Source: Pseudomonas sp. GM78 (GTDB lineage: Bacteria > Pseudomonadota > Gammaproteobacteria > Pseudomonadales > Pseudomonadaceae). From it: a DNA stretch of 61,349 bases. The translations under genes were made by a program, and so were the position numbers. The stretch covers positions 1 to 61,349 of the forward strand of contig NZ_AKJF01000127.1 of the NCBI RefSeq assembly GCF_000282475.1, in the 5' to 3' direction. A model generated the notes under the pieces. That model was not told the origin of the DNA. It saw only the letters and a program-made list of their open reading frames with translations, and made no database searches. Shown here piece after piece: positions 22,664 through 34,166 of the stretch (positions within the stretch are counted from its first letter, which is position 1; the number at the start of each line of letters is the position of its first letter).

Positions 22664-25374
22664 TGCGCTGCCTCCTGCAGACCGTCAACGGATTTGCCAA
22701 AGATCGCTGGCGGAATGCCGGCGATGCCCGCAGGCAAGGCCACCAGGCCAGCGCCCAGTTCTTCGTTGATGCGCAGCGGCAGACGCAGGGTCTGGCCAGC
22801 CACGTTCAAGCTCAGCATGGCACCGTCGTTGACACCCAGGCGGTCGGCTTCGGACTTGGCCAGGGCGACGTAGGCGGCCGGGATGCGTTCCTGGACCGGT
22901 GCGGCTTTCGAAGAGTTCTCTTCGCTGCCGAACAGGTGGAAGAACGGCACGACCTGCCAGGTGCCCGGGGCCGGGTTGAACGCACGCGGGACAGCGGCGA
23001 ACCAGTTCAGCGAATCACCGGTGCTTTCGATCAGGCGGGTGCCCGGGTCGCCAGCGCGGATGTGACCACCGACTTCGTCCTGGAACTTGTTCCAGGCTTG
23101 CGGCGAGTTCCAGCCCGGAGACCAGGCGAATGGCACTTGCTGACGCGGTTCGGCCGAACCCGAGTAACCTTCCATGGAGAAGGCGAACGCGGTGTCCTTG
23201 TCCTGCGGGGTACGCGGTTCGTGCACGCTGATGTCGGCGCGCATGGCGGTACGACCGGAGTAGCGCAGCGGTTCACGGGCCAGCTTCATGCCCTTGATGC
23301 GGAACGCGGCGGACGGTGCGGCATCGACGATGCGGTTCAGTTGCGGCGTGCTTGCAGCCACGGCAGCGGTGACGTGGTCCAGTTGGGTCCAGTCGATCGG
23401 CTGGTTCAGCAGGGTCGCGCGCAGGGCATGCAGCCAGCGCCAGCCTTCGTGAACCAGGATGCTGGCATCCATGTACTTCGGATCGAACACCTGGAAGAAG
23501 CGCTGGGCGCGACCTTCCTGGCTGACCAGGGTACCGTCGCCTTCAGCGAAGCTGGCGGCTGGCAGGACCAGGTGCGCGCGATCGCTGGTGGCAGTCTTCT
23601 GGTGATCAGCCACGATCAACACTTTGGCGGCGGTCAGGGCAGCATCGACCTTCGCTTTGTCGGTACGGGTGTACAGGTCGTTTTCCAGCACGACGATGGC
23701 GTCGGCTTTACCGTCGATCACGGCTTGCAGCGCGGCGTCGACCGATTCGCCACCGAGCATGGCCAGGCCGAGGCTGTTGGCCTCTGGCACGATCAGGCTG
23801 ATGGAACCGTTCTTCTCGCGCAGCTTCAGGGCTTTGGCGATGTTGGCGGCAGCCTCGATCAGCGCTTTGGAACCCAGGGAGGTACCGGCGATGATCAGCG
23901 GGCGCTTGGCCGCGAGCAGGGCGTCGGCGATGCGCTTGGCCAGCTCGAGGGCTTCGGCGTCCAGGCCTTCAACGGCAGGCGCGCTGGCGTCGAGGGCGTG
24001 AGCCACGGCGAAACCGATGCGGGCCAGGTCGTCAGGCGCTGCGTGCACGCACTCTTCAGCGATATCGTCGAGCTTGGTTTCAGCGATGCTTGCGATGAAC
24101 AGCGGGTTCAGCGCGTGCTGGCCGATGTTCTTCACCGCGGCGTCGAGCCAAGGCTGGACGCGCATGGCGTCGGCCATGTCTTCGGCCTTGCCCTTGACCG
24201 ATTGACGCAGGGACAGCGCCACACGGGCGGCGGTCTGGGTCAGGTCTTCTCCGAGGACGAAGATGGCGTCGTGGTCTTCGATGTCGCGCATGTTTGGAAC
24301 AGGCAGCGGGCTGTCTTTGAGCACCTGCAGGACTAGACGGATGCGTTCCAGCTCGGCGGCTTCGATACCGGAGTAAAAGTGCTCGGCACCGACCAGTTCG
24401 CGCAACGCGTAGTTGCTTTCGAGGCTGGCGCGTGGCGAACCGATGCCGACGATGTTGCGACCGCGCAGCAGGTCGGCGGCTTTATCCAGGGCTTCGTCGA
24501 GGCTCAGCTTGGCGCCGTTGGCCAGCAGCGGCTGACGTGGACGGTCGGTGCGGTTGACGTAGCCATAGCCGAAACGGCCACGGTCGCACAGGAAGTACTG
24601 GTTGACCGAACCGTTGTAGCGGTTTTCGATACGACGCAGTTCACCGTAGCGCTCGCCCGGGGAGATGTTGCAACCGCTGGAGCAGCCATGGCAGATGCTC
24701 GGCGAGAACTGCATGTCCCATTTACGGTTGTAGCGCTCGGAGTGAGTCTTGTCGGTGAACACACCGGTCGGGCAGACCTCGGTGAGGTTGCCGGAGAACT
24801 CGCTTTCCAGCACGCCGTCTTCAACGCGACCGAAGTACACGTTGTCGTGGGCGCCGAATACACCGAGGTCGGTGCCGCCAGCGTAGTCTTTATAGAAGCG
24901 CACACAGCGGTAGCAGGCGATGCAGCGGTTCATTTCGTGGGAAATGAACGGGCCCAGTTGCTGGTTCTGGTGGGTACGCTTGGTGAAACGGTAACGGCGC
25001 TCGTTGTGGCCGGTCATTACCGTCATGTCTTGCAGGTGGCAGTGACCGCCTTCCTCACAGACCGGGCAGTCGTGAGGGTGGTTGGTCATCAGCCATTCAA
25101 CAACGCTGGCGCGAAACGCCTTGGACTCTTCATCGTCGATGGAGATCCAGGTGCCATCGGTGGCAGGGGTCATGCAGGACATGACGATACGACCACGGGT
25201 GTCGTTCTCGTCGGTGTACTGCTTGACCGCGCACTGGCGGCAAGCGCCAACGCTGCCCAAGGCAGGGTGCCAGCAGAAATACGGAATATCGAGGCCCAGA
25301 GACAGACATGCCTGTAACAGGTTGTCTGCCCCATCGACTTCGAGCGCTTTGCCGTCTACGTGGATAGTGGCCAT
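22660..25374 (-). CDS. nuoG: NADH-quinone oxidoreductase subunit G
   Basis: Largest peripheral subunit, 904 residues, with several Fe-S clusters. The N-terminal 2Fe-2S ferredoxin domain uses cysteines in [21 protein letters not shown] His/Cys 4Fe-4S site and two more CxxC clusters follow to about residue 155 (CIACYRC), and the CHGCSSGC site near residue 228 marks the extra cluster N7 found in E. coli-like enzymes. The remaining part is a molybdopterin oxidoreductase-like domain without cofactor. It is separated from nuoF by 137 bp that contain a strong hairpin. Confidence 0.97.
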   Translation of the reverse strand: MATIHVDGKALEVDGADNLLQACLSLGLDIPYFCWHPALGSVGACRQCAVKQYTDENDTRGRIVMSCMTPATDGTWISIDDEESKAFRASVVEWLMTNHPHDCPVCEEGGHCHLQDMTVMTGHNERRYRFTKRTHQNQQLGPFISHEMNRCIACYRCVRFYKDYAGGTDLGVFGAHDNVYFGRVEDGVLESEFSGNLTEVCPTGVFTDKTHSERYNRKWDMQFSPSICHGCSSGCNISPGERYGELRRIENRYNGSVNQYFLCDRGRFGYGYVNRTDRPRQPLLANGAKLSLDEALDKAADLLRGRNIVGIGSPRASLESNYALRELVGAEHFYSGIEAAELERIRLVLQVLKDSPLPVPNMRDIEDHDAIFVLGEDLTQTAARVALSLRQSVKGKAEDMADAMRVQPWLDAAVKNIGQHALNPLFIASIAETKLDDIAEECVHAAPDDLARIGFAVAHALDASAPAVEGLDAEALELAKRIADALLAAKRPLIIAGTSLGSKALIEAAANIAKALKLREKNGSISLIVPEANSLGLAMLGGESVDAALQAVIDGKADAIVVLENDLYTRTDKAKVDAALTAAKVLIVADHQKTATSDRAHLVLPAASFAEGDGTLVSQEGRAQRFFQVFDPKYMDASILVHEGWRWLHALRATLLNQPIDWTQLDHVTAAVAASTPQLNRIVDAAPSAAFRIKGMKLAREPLRYSGRTAMRADISVHEPRTPQDKDTAFAFSMEGYSGSAEPRQQVPFAWSPGWNSPQAWNKFQDEVGGHIRAGDPGTRLIESTGDSLNWFAAVPRAFNPAPGTWQVVPFFHLFGSEENSSKAAPVQERIPAAYVALAKSEADRLGVNDGAMLSLNVAGQTLRLPLRINEELGAGLVALPAGIAGIPPAIFGKSVDGLQEAAQ

Positions 25375-25476
25375 GGTTCAAAGTTCTTCGTTGGCCCGGT
25401 GTCAGCGGGCGTGGCTAATGGAATCTTGTTATCCGCGCGAATCAACACAGCCGGTAAAGGCGTCATCGCACGAAAA

Positions 25477-25505
25477 GCGAAGGGCACGGACCCTTCGCCT
25501 TTTTT
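25477..25505. terminator. Hairpin with T-run inside the nuo operon (nuoF-nuoG gap)
   Basis: GCGAAGGG-CACGGA-CCCTTCGC is a perfect 8-bp stem. On the plus strand it is followed by CTTTTTT and looks like a terminator for antisense transcription. On the minus strand, the direction of the operon, it is followed by TTTTCG, a weak terminator or RNA-stabilising hairpin. It may tune the level of the distal genes relative to nuoA-F. Confidence 0.6.
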
Positions 25506-25511
25506 AAGCGT

Positions 25512-26867
25512 TTACGCGCCGACTACGATCGGCCTGGCCAGAGGCGGGACGACGGCGCGGGTAGGCGCGATGCCGGCTTCGAACTCGTGGCGGAAGTATT
25601 TGATGGCGCTGCCCAACGGCTCCACGGCACCCGGTGCGTGAGCACAGAAGGTCTTGCCAGGGCCGAGGAAGCCGACCAGACCCAGCAGGGTCTCGATGTC
25701 GCCGGCTTGCCCTTCACCGTTCTCGATGGCCATCAGCAGCTTGACGCTCCATGGCAGGCCATCGCGGCACGGGGTGCAGAAGCCGCAGGATTCGCGGGCG
25801 AAGAACTGCTCCATGTTGCGCAGCAGGGACACCATGTTGACGCTGTCGTCCACCGCCATGGCCAGGCCAGTACCCATACGGGTGCCCACCTTGGCGATGC
25901 CGCCGGCGTACATTTGTGCGTCCAGGTGTTCCGGCAACAGGAAGCCGGTACCGGCGCCGCCAGGCTGCCAGGCCTTGAGTTTGTAGCCGTCGCGCATGCC
26001 GCCGGCGTAGTCTTCGAACAGCTCGCGAGCGGTGACGCCGAATGGCAGTTCCCACAGGCCAGGGTTCTTGACCTTGCCGGAGAAGCCCATGAGCTTGGTG
26101 CCCATGTCTTCGCTGCCTTCGCGGGCCAACGATTTGTACCAGTCCACGCCGTCGGCGATGATCGCCGGCACGTTGCACAGGGTTTCAACGTTGTTCACGC
26201 AGGTCGGCTTGCCCCACACGCCAACGGCGGCCGGGAAGGGCGGCTTGGAGCGCGGGTTGGCGCGGCGGCCTTCGAGGGAGTTGATCAGTGCGGTTTCTTC
26301 ACCGCAGATGTAACGCCCGGCGCCGGTGTGGACGAACAGCTCGAAATCGAAGCCGCTGCCCAGGATGTTTTTACCCAGCAGGCCCGCTGCCTTGGCTTCT
26401 TCCACGGCACGGTTGAGGTGCTTGGCGGCGGTGGTGTACTCGCCACGCAGGAAGATGTAGCCACGGTAGGTTTTCAGTGCGCGGGCACTGATCAGCATAC
26501 CTTCGATCAGCAGATGGGGCAGTTGCTCCATCAGCATGCGGTCTTTCCAGGTGTTGGGCTCCATTTCATCCGCGTTGCACAGCAGGTAGCGGATGTTGAT
26601 GGATTCGTCTTTTGGCATCAGGCCCCACTTCACGCCAGTGGGGAAGCCTGCACCGCCGCGACCCTTGAGGCCGGAGTCTTTCACGGTCTGGACGATATCG
26701 TCCTGGGCCATGTCGGCGAAGGCCTTGCGCGCAGCCGCGTAACCGTTCTTGGCCTGGTACTCGTCGAGCCATACGGCTTCGCCGTCGTCACGCAGGCGCC
26801 AGGTGAGCGGGTGAGTCTCGGCCGAACGCTTGATGCGGTTGGCCGGGCCGAAGGAAGTCAGGGTCAT
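25512..26867 (-). CDS. nuoF: NADH-quinone oxidoreductase subunit F
   Basis: NADH- and FMN-binding subunit, 451 residues, where electrons enter complex [14 protein letters not shown] near residue 70 is the FMN/NADH glycine-rich site, and [12 protein letters not shown] near residue 355 holds three cysteines of cluster N3. Its ATG overlaps the nuoE stop by four bases, consistent with the NuoE-NuoF-NuoG dehydrogenase module. Confidence 0.97.
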   Translation of the reverse strand: MTLTSFGPANRIKRSAETHPLTWRLRDDGEAVWLDEYQAKNGYAAARKAFADMAQDDIVQTVKDSGLKGRGGAGFPTGVKWGLMPKDESINIRYLLCNADEMEPNTWKDRMLMEQLPHLLIEGMLISARALKTYRGYIFLRGEYTTAAKHLNRAVEEAKAAGLLGKNILGSGFDFELFVHTGAGRYICGEETALINSLEGRRANPRSKPPFPAAVGVWGKPTCVNNVETLCNVPAIIADGVDWYKSLAREGSEDMGTKLMGFSGKVKNPGLWELPFGVTARELFEDYAGGMRDGYKLKAWQPGGAGTGFLLPEHLDAQMYAGGIAKVGTRMGTGLAMAVDDSVNMVSLLRNMEQFFARESCGFCTPCRDGLPWSVKLLMAIENGEGQAGDIETLLGLVGFLGPGKTFCAHAPGAVEPLGSAIKYFRHEFEAGIAPTRAVVPPLARPIVVGA

Positions 26868-27361
26868 ACGTAGCCCTCGAGCAATTTGGCAACGCCTGCT
26901 GGCTGCACATCACCGAAAGTGTCGTCGTCGATCATCAACGCCGGCGCCTTGTCGCAGTTGCCGAGGCAGCAGACCGGCAGCAGGGTGAAACGACCGTCGG
27001 TGGTGGTCTGACCCAGGCCGATGCCGAGTTTGCTCTGGATTTCGCTGACCACTGACTCGTGGCCGCCGATGTAGCAGACCATGCTGTCGCAGACGCGAAT
27101 GATGTGACGGCCCACTGGCTGACGGAAGATCTGGCTGTAGAACGTCGCCACGCCTTCAACGTCGCTGGCCGGGATGCCGAGGATCTCGCCGATGGCGTAC
27201 AGGGCGCCATCCGGCACCCAGCCACGTTCCTTCTGGACGATCTTCAGGGCTTCGATCGACGCCGCGCGCGGGTCTTCGTAGTGATGCAGCTCGTGCTCGA
27301 TGGCCGAGCGCTCGGTTTCACTCAAGGTGAAACGGTCTGTCTGGATAAGCGTGCTGTTCAT
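26864..27361 (-). CDS. nuoE: NADH-quinone oxidoreductase subunit E
   Basis: Thioredoxin-like subunit of 165 residues carrying the 2Fe-2S cluster N1a. Its ligands are the CDSMVC pair and the CLGNCDKAP pair. It starts [11 protein letters not shown], 2 bp after the nuoCD stop. Confidence 0.97.
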   Translation of the reverse strand: MNSTLIQTDRFTLSETERSAIEHELHHYEDPRAASIEALKIVQKERGWVPDGALYAIGEILGIPASDVEGVATFYSQIFRQPVGRHIIRVCDSMVCYIGGHESVVSEIQSKLGIGLGQTTTDGRFTLLPVCCLGNCDKAPALMIDDDTFGDVQPAGVAKLLEGYV

Positions 27362-27363
27362 GC

Positions 27364-29154
<1,791 letters not shown>

Positions 29155-29221
29155 TTAATCGCTTTCGGTCAACGTAAAGAATGAAGCCAGTGTCTCGTTC
29201 TATTAAAGAAGCAGATCTGGA

Positions 29222-29896
29222 TCAGACTTCGTCGGGGCTGCGCAGGTTGGTGACTGCGATTCGCTGTTCGCGGCGCTTGTCCTTTTCGGAAGGCATCTCG
29301 GCGCGATAAACGCCTTGATCGCCAACGACCCAGGAAAGCGGACGACGCTCCTGTCCAATCGACTCCTGCAACAGCATCAAGCCTTGCAGGAAAGCTTCAG
29401 GGCGGGGCGGGCAGCCAGGCACGTAGACGTCCACGGGCAGGAACTTGTCCACCCCTTGAACGACGGAGTAGATGTCGTACATGCCACCGGAGTTGGCGCA
29501 CGAACCCATGGAGATGACCCATTTAGGCTCGAGCATTTGCTCATAGAGACGCTGGATGATCGGCGCCATCTTGATGAAGCAGGTACCGGCGATAACCATG
29601 AAATCCGCCTGGCGCGGCGATGCCCGGATAACCTCGGCGCCAAAGCGCGCGATGTCGTGGGGCGCCGTGAAGGCGGTGGTCATTTCCACGTAGCAGCACG
29701 AAAGACCGAAGTTATACGGCCACAGGGAGTTCTTGCGCCCCCAGTTGATCGTGCCGTTAAGCACGTCTTCGAGCTTGCCCATGAAAATGTTTTTGTGGAC
29801 TTGATCTTCTAACGGATCGGAAACGGTTTCCCGCTGGCCAATCGGATACTGCTCGTTAGGAGCATCGGGGTCGATCCTGGTGAGATTGTATTGCAT
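29222..29896 (-). CDS. nuoB: NADH-quinone oxidoreductase subunit B
   Basis: Subunit that holds cluster N2, the last Fe-S centre before quinone; 224 residues. Its ligands appear as the tandem cysteines in GLSCCYVEM, the cysteine of MGSCANSGG and that of [10 protein letters not shown]. The ATG at 29896 (MQYNLTRI) lies 8 bp from a TGAGG ribosome site; an in-frame TTG two codons earlier is less likely. Confidence 0.97.
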   Translation of the reverse strand: MQYNLTRIDPDAPNEQYPIGQRETVSDPLEDQVHKNIFMGKLEDVLNGTINWGRKNSLWPYNFGLSCCYVEMTTAFTAPHDIARFGAEVIRASPRQADFMVIAGTCFIKMAPIIQRLYEQMLEPKWVISMGSCANSGGMYDIYSVVQGVDKFLPVDVYVPGCPPRPEAFLQGLMLLQESIGQERRPLSWVVGDQGVYRAEMPSEKDKRREQRIAVTNLRSPDEV

Positions 29897-29906
29897 TGCC
29901 AAAGCC

Positions 29907-30320
29907 TCATTGTTTCAGCTTCGCTTGCCGCTTGCGCCGAGCTTCCGGAGCCCAGTCAAGGGCGCCCACTCGGAATAGGTAGACAAGGCCTGCCAACAGA
30001 ATTGCTATGAAAACGAGAGCTTCGACGAATCCGGTCCAGCCGCTTTCGCGGACGGACACAGACCATGCAAAGAGAAAGAGGGCTTCGATATCGAAGATCA
30101 CGAAGAGCATCGCGACCAGATAGAATTTGGCTGAGAGCCGCAAGCGGGCGCCACCTGTAGGTAGCATGCCGGACTCGAACGGTTCGTTTTTGCTGCGGCC
30201 CCAGGCTTTTGACCCAAGGAGGCTGGAGACGCCCAGCATGAAGGCACAGAGGCCGACGACGCCTAGAAGGAAAATGGCAAAGCCCCAGTTGTGGGCCATG
30301 AGTCCTGTCGCTTCGGGCAT
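29907..30320 (-). CDS. nuoA: NADH-quinone oxidoreductase subunit A
   Basis: First gene of the nuo operon, 137 residues, three membrane helices. [19 protein letters not shown] is the conserved loop near the quinone tunnel and [14 protein letters not shown] the conserved second helix. The start [13 protein letters not shown] at 30320 gives the family length; the frame stays open upstream but that stretch is leader. Confidence 0.96.
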   Translation of the reverse strand: MPEATGLMAHNWGFAIFLLGVVGLCAFMLGVSSLLGSKAWGRSKNEPFESGMLPTGGARLRLSAKFYLVAMLFVIFDIEALFLFAWSVSVRESGWTGFVEALVFIAILLAGLVYLFRVGALDWAPEARRKRQAKLKQ

Positions 30321-30438
30321 GCTGGAAATCCTTAACAGAGAGCAAAGGTCTCTGAGCTTGAAAAGGTAACAACGCAGTGACGATATGTCGCAGCAATCAA
30401 TCCCGCTGATTTTATGGCTAAACACCCAGCAAGTAAAA

Positions 30439-30465
30439 TTCCTATAGCGAAATTATTTATAGGAA
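30439..30465. promoter_or_regulatory. Inverted repeat in the nuo leader region
   Basis: TTCCTATA-N11-TATAGGAA, an AT-rich 8-bp perfect inverted repeat, lies about 120-145 bp upstream of nuoA in the presumed promoter region. It could be an operator or overlap a promoter; I cannot name a regulator. Confidence 0.4.
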
Positions 30466-30744
30466 TAAGGACATAGCGAGCGGTAAAAGCGCCGTAGCCC
30501 TTGCGTTGCGGGCATTAGCCGGCTTTTCGGGAAATATGTTTTGTTGGGAATGTAACGAACATAGTTTTGGCTAAATGATAATCAATATTGTTTGGGTGGG
30601 TTTTTAAACTGTTTATCTGTCAGGGCGTTGGGAAGTTGTCTTATATGGCAGTTATTGCAAGTTTTGGTGGCGCCCGTTTTGGCGGATCTTTCTGACAGCG
30701 GCGGCGCTCTGGATCAATGTTTTTTGTCTGCCTCACCACGGTCC

Positions 30745-30837
30745 ACTGTGGGAGCGAGCCTGCTCGCGATAGCGTCAGGCCAGTCGACATCTCCACTGGT
30801 TGATCCGCCGCCTTCGCGAGCAGGCTCGCTCCCACAG
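30745..30837. repeat. REPIN, GCGAGCAGGCTCGC type
   Basis: TGTGGGAGCGAGCCTGCTCGCGA on the left is mirrored by TTCGCGAGCAGGCTCGCTCCCACA on the right, about 45 bp apart. It lies between aceA and nuoA. The rest of the 640-bp interval 30321-30963 holds the nuo leader, this doublet and the aceA terminator; I see no gene. Confidence 0.9.
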
Positions 30838-30865
30838 GGTTTTGTATTGGTCTCGCTATCGCAGG

Positions 30866-30898
30866 CAAAAAAAACGCCCCGAACCAGTCGGGGCGTCA
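30866..30898 (-). terminator. Intrinsic terminator of aceA
   Basis: On the minus strand, GACGCCCCGACTGGTTCGGGGCG is followed by TTTTTTTT. It lies about 70 bp after the aceA stop. Confidence 0.92.
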
Positions 30899-30963
30899 GG
30901 TGTGCAGCGCTGCGGTTAGCTTTCTATAGGGCCCGCAGCGGCTGATGTCTCAAGCGAAGCGGA

Positions 30964-32289
30964 TCAGTGGAACTGTTCTTCTTCGGTCGAACCGGTCAGT
31001 GCGGTTACCGACGACGAGCCGCCCTGGATCACGGTGGTCATGTCGTCGAAGTAGCCGGTGCCCACTTCCTGCTGGTGAGCCACGAAGGTGTAGCCTTTGG
31101 CAGCGTCAGCGAATTCCTGCTCCTGCAGCTTCACGTAGGCAGTCATGTCGTTGCGGGCGTAGTCGTGCGCCAGGTTGAACATGCTGTGCCACATGTTGTG
31201 AATGCCGGCCAGGGTGATGAACTGGTGCTTGTAGCCCATGGCGGACAATTCGCGCTGGAACTTGGCGATGGTCGCGTCGTCCAGGTTTTTCTTCCAGTTG
31301 AAGGAAGGCGAGCAGTTGTACGACAGCAGTTGGTCCGGGTATTCCTTCTTGATCGCTTCAGCGAAGCGACGAGCCTCGTCCAGGTCTGGCTTGGCGGTTT
31401 CGCACCAGATCAGGTCGGCGTATGGCGCGTAGGCCAGGCCGCGAGCGATGGCCTGGTCCAGGCCGGCGCGCACTTTGTAGAAACCTTCCTGGGTACGTTC
31501 GCCAGTCACGAATGGCTGGTCGTACGGGTCGCAGTCCGAAGTCAGCAGGTCAGCGGCGTTGGCGTCGGTACGGGCCAGGATGATGGTCGGGGTACCGGCA
31601 ACGTCAGCCGCCAGGCGGGCAGCGGTCAGCTTCTGTACGGCTTCCTGGGTAGGAACCAGTACCTTGCCGCCCATGTGGCCGCATTTTTTCACGGAAGCCA
31701 GTTGGTCTTCGAAGTGAACGCCGGCGGCGCCTGCTTCGATCATGCTCTTCATCAGCTCGTAGGCGTTCAGTACGCCGCCGAAACCGGCTTCGGCGTCAGC
31801 CACGATTGGCGCGAAGTAGTCGATGTAGCCCGCGTCGCCCGGGTTCTTGCCGGCTTTCCACTGGATCTGGTCGGCACGACGGAACGAGTTGTTGATGCGC
31901 TTGACCACGGTTGGAACCGAGTCCACCGGGTACAGCGACTGGTCCGGGTACATCGATTCGGCGGAGTTGTTGTCCGCAGCCACTTGCCAGCCCGACAGGT
32001 AGATCGCCTGGATGCCGGCTTTGACTTGTTGTACAGCCTGGCCGCCGGTCAGGGCGCCCATGCAGTTGACGAAATCTTTCTCAGGACGGAAGGCTGGCTT
32101 GGCACCCTGGGTAACCAGGTTCCACAGCTTCTCGGCGCCCATTTTTGCAAAAGTGTGCTCAGGTTGAACCGAGCCACGCAGGCGGACGACGTCAGCAGCG
32201 GAGTAAGTGCGTGTCACGCCTTTCCAGCGCGGGTTTTCAGCCCAGTCTTTTTCGAGGGCTGCAATTTGCTGTTCGCGTGTCAGTGCCAT
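30964..32289 (-). CDS. aceA: Isocitrate lyase
   Basis: Glyoxylate-shunt enzyme that splits isocitrate into glyoxylate and succinate. The 441-residue protein has the catalytic signature KKCGH ([14 protein letters not shown], near residue 205) and the metal-binding acidic segment near DAEAGFGG. Length fits the shorter, E. coli-like class of isocitrate lyase. It is monocistronic, with its own terminator. The malate synthase partner is not in this window. Two isocitrate dehydrogenases that compete for its substrate lie about 9 kb away. Confidence 0.97.
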   Translation of the reverse strand: MALTREQQIAALEKDWAENPRWKGVTRTYSAADVVRLRGSVQPEHTFAKMGAEKLWNLVTQGAKPAFRPEKDFVNCMGALTGGQAVQQVKAGIQAIYLSGWQVAADNNSAESMYPDQSLYPVDSVPTVVKRINNSFRRADQIQWKAGKNPGDAGYIDYFAPIVADAEAGFGGVLNAYELMKSMIEAGAAGVHFEDQLASVKKCGHMGGKVLVPTQEAVQKLTAARLAADVAGTPTIILARTDANAADLLTSDCDPYDQPFVTGERTQEGFYKVRAGLDQAIARGLAYAPYADLIWCETAKPDLDEARRFAEAIKKEYPDQLLSYNCSPSFNWKKNLDDATIAKFQRELSAMGYKHQFITLAGIHNMWHSMFNLAHDYARNDMTAYVKLQEQEFADAAKGYTFVAHQQEVGTGYFDDMTTVIQGGSSSVTALTGSTEEEQFH

Positions 32290-32494
32290 GGGAGATAAAC
32301 CTCGTCGCGTCTTATGAAAAGTTGTTCTGCGGTGGAAAATTCCTGCGCTCGCTGACCAGAAGCTTAGGCGGTCAAGTCGGATTCGGCGGGGATGGCGACG
32401 GGATGAGCGATGGGCTCGAGGGGAAGTGAGCAGGTAAAGGCGAACTGCGGGCGCATTCAGGCGTCGTGGGCCTTGGTACGAACATCAGTGTGGT

Positions 32495-32660
32495 GCCGGG
32501 TTACCTAATTACGCTTCCGTCCCTCGGGACAACTTCGTTCCAGTCGGCAACCTCGTCAAACACACCTTGTGGGCGGTACAGACACGAAGCGGTTCGCGGG
32601 GTAGGTGCGAACATCGCCTCGAAGGCCCTTGCCAGGGCCCCTGGTTAGCGGGAGCGAGGC
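32495..32660 (-). other. Structured untranslated stretch upstream of aceA
   Basis: The 473-bp interval between aceA and the secretin-like gene has no convincing gene. It holds several strong stems: GGCCCT-TGCC-AGGGCC (32624-32639) nested in GCCTCG/CGAGGC (32616-32660), and GTCC-CGAG-GGAC (32519-32530) inside a longer stem between 32499-32505 and 32546-32552. On the minus strand it would form a folded leader of the aceA mRNA or a separate small RNA. No known family comes to mind. Confidence 0.4.
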
Positions 32661-32696
32661 CATCATGCCTTTGCTTTTTTGGCTCGTCAAACGTTT

Positions 32697-32722
32697 TGTA
32701 GTGCTTTTTTTCAAGCACTACA
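32697..32722. other. Inverted repeat TGTAGTGCTT-N6-AAGCACTACA
   Basis: A 10-bp perfect inverted repeat around TTTTTC lies 40 bp after the secretin-like gene. There is no T-run after the second arm, so an intrinsic terminator is not clear; it could end transcription weakly or be an operator. Confidence 0.4.
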
Positions 32723-32762
32723 TCTTTGGTCTAATACGACTTGTCAGTCAGTTTTTGATGTC

Positions 32763-33524
32763 TCAGTCCAAAGTATCGACTTTCACCCGCAAGGTCATGT
32801 CATCGCGCCCCTGGGTCCCGTAGCTACGGGTCACGCCCTGTTTGTCGGCCTGGGTCTGGCGATTCACCCCGGCCAGGAGGATCCATTCGCCCAAGCGGCC
32901 GGTGACGGTTGTGTCGGTGCTTTGTACGTTCACTACATCGGGACGTTCCTGGCTCATGCGGTCACGGTTGGTACTGATCGACAGGTGAACGATCTCGCCG
33001 GTGACGTTGGCGGTGACGTAGAAGCCCTGGGTCACATTGCGATATTCGGTCTGGCTGCGCAGATCGCCGTAGCTGTCGCTCTGGGTGCTGGTCAGCGGAA
33101 CGCTCTGGCCGACCTGGATCAGCGCCGGCATGCCGTCAGTGGCCTGGATTTGCTGGATGCCACCTTCGCGGCTGACGGTGCTGTGGCTGATGATGCGGGT
33201 CTGGCTCGGCCTGGCGCCGTTCACCGAGTAACCCTGATCGCCCTGGACGTTGTTTTCGTTGGTGTCGACGGTGATCAGCAGGCGTTTGGGCGCGGTATCG
33301 AGTTGGCTCAACAAGGCTTTAAGTTCGTCGATCTTGCGCTGATCGGCGTTGACTATGAGTTGATTGCCATAGGCGCTGACCTGGCCCTCCTTGCCGATGA
33401 AATCCTGCGCCACCGGCAACATGTCGGCGCTGCTGTGGTAGTTCAGCGGCACGATTTCGGTGGCTGCCATGAGCGAAAAACTGCAGCTAACCAGCAGTGT
33501 GGTGAGCAGGGTGCGTAGGGACAT
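32763..33524 (-). CDS. Periplasmic protein with secretin-like domains
   Basis: A 253-residue exported protein. MSLRTLLTTLLVSCSFSLMAA is a Sec signal peptide, which is why I use the start at 33524 rather than eight codons earlier. The mature part begins with an N1-like segment (IVPLNYHSSADMLPVAQDFI and NQLIVNADQRKIDELKALLSQLD) as in secretins, then part of the secretin homology region (GEWILLAGVNRQTQ). It is far too short to form a pore and no secretion system genes are near. Its function is unknown; a role as a secretin-derived outer-membrane or periplasmic accessory protein is a guess. It stands alone, ahead of aceA on the same strand. Confidence 0.8.
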   Translation of the reverse strand: MSLRTLLTTLLVSCSFSLMAATEIVPLNYHSSADMLPVAQDFIGKEGQVSAYGNQLIVNADQRKIDELKALLSQLDTAPKRLLITVDTNENNVQGDQGYSVNGARPSQTRIISHSTVSREGGIQQIQATDGMPALIQVGQSVPLTSTQSDSYGDLRSQTEYRNVTQGFYVTANVTGEIVHLSISTNRDRMSQERPDVVNVQSTDTTVTGRLGEWILLAGVNRQTQADKQGVTRSYGTQGRDDMTLRVKVDTLD

Positions 33525-33605
33525 ATCCGTTATCTCCGCCAGCTTCAAATTGTTGATAGTGCCAGTTTGTCGGCCCGGGAGGGGGCAAGTTGAATCCTAG
33601 ACAGC

Positions 33606-33641
33606 AAAACGCCCCGGCATCCGAAAATGGCGGGGCGTTTT
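33606..33641. terminator. Bidirectional intrinsic terminator
   Basis: AAAACGCCCCGGCAT...TGGCGGGGCGTTTT is a near-symmetric hairpin flanked by A- and T-runs. It lies downstream of the GNAT gene on the minus strand and would end the roxA-GNAT unit after the REPIN. Confidence 0.75.
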
Positions 33642-33663
33642 GTGGTGTTCTTTCGGGCCTCTT

Positions 33664-33725
33664 CGCGGGCAAGCCCGCTCCCACAGGGATCACACTGAAC
33701 CTGTGGGAGCGGGCTTGCCCGCGAT
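33664..33725. repeat. REPIN, GCGGGCAAGCCCGC type, short centre
   Basis: TCGCGGGCAAGCCCGCTCCCACA and its inverted copy are only about 15 bp apart, the shortest centre of the doublets in this window. Same class as at 4681 and 53049. Confidence 0.9.
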
Positions 33726-33740
33726 GGGGTCTACTCGGTA

Positions 33741-34166
33741 TCAAGCCGAGTGACGCACCATGTCCACATGCGGAATCCCTGCTTCCAGGAATTCCTCACT
33801 GACCATGTGAAAGCCCAGACGCTCATAGAACGCCGTGGCTTGCACCTGAGCGCTGAGCATCTGCTGCTTCAGCCCGCGCTCTTCGGCTTCACCGATCACC
33901 GCGTGCATCAGGGCATCGCCAACTTTCAGGCCGCGCCAGTCCTTGAGTACCGACACCCGGCCAACGTGGCCGTCAGGCAACAGGCGGGCGGTGCCCACCG
34001 GAAAGTCGCCTTCGAGGGCCAGGAAGTGCACGGCCGTCACATCGTCGGCATCCCATTCCAGTTCAGGTGGCACGGATTGCTCGGCGACGAACACTGCTTC
34101 ACGAATGCGCCGGATCTCGGCGTTGTCTTTCTGCCAGTCTGCGACACGTACGTGAATCTTATTCAT
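33741..34166 (-). CDS. GNAT-family acetyltransferase
   Basis: A 141-residue N-acetyltransferase. The acetyl-CoA loop reads VGRVSVLKDWRGLKVGDALM, in the form R-x-x-G-x-G/A seen as WRGLKVGD, and the C-terminal AFYERLGF segment is typical. The start ATG at 34166 overlaps the stop of roxA by eight bases, so it is translated from the same mRNA. Substrate unknown; the fusion-like overlap with a ribosomal protein hydroxylase makes a translation-related target possible. Confidence 0.85.
   Translation of the reverse strand: MNKIHVRVADWQKDNAEIRRIREAVFVAEQSVPPELEWDADDVTAVHFLALEGDFPVGTARLLPDGHVGRVSVLKDWRGLKVGDALMHAVIGEAEERGLKQQMLSAQVQATAFYERLGFHMVSEEFLEAGIPHVDMVRHSA

Noticed and set aside
30572-30590. 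Fur-box-like sequence (AATGATAATCA core) upstream of nuoA
   Set aside because: About 14 of 19 positions fit, but it is roughly 250 bp from nuoA, the 3' half is poor and no iron gene is nearby.
32466-32823. Short open frames on both strands between aceA and the secretin-like gene
   Set aside because: No ribosome sites, no codon bias and several stable stems; the region looks untranslated.
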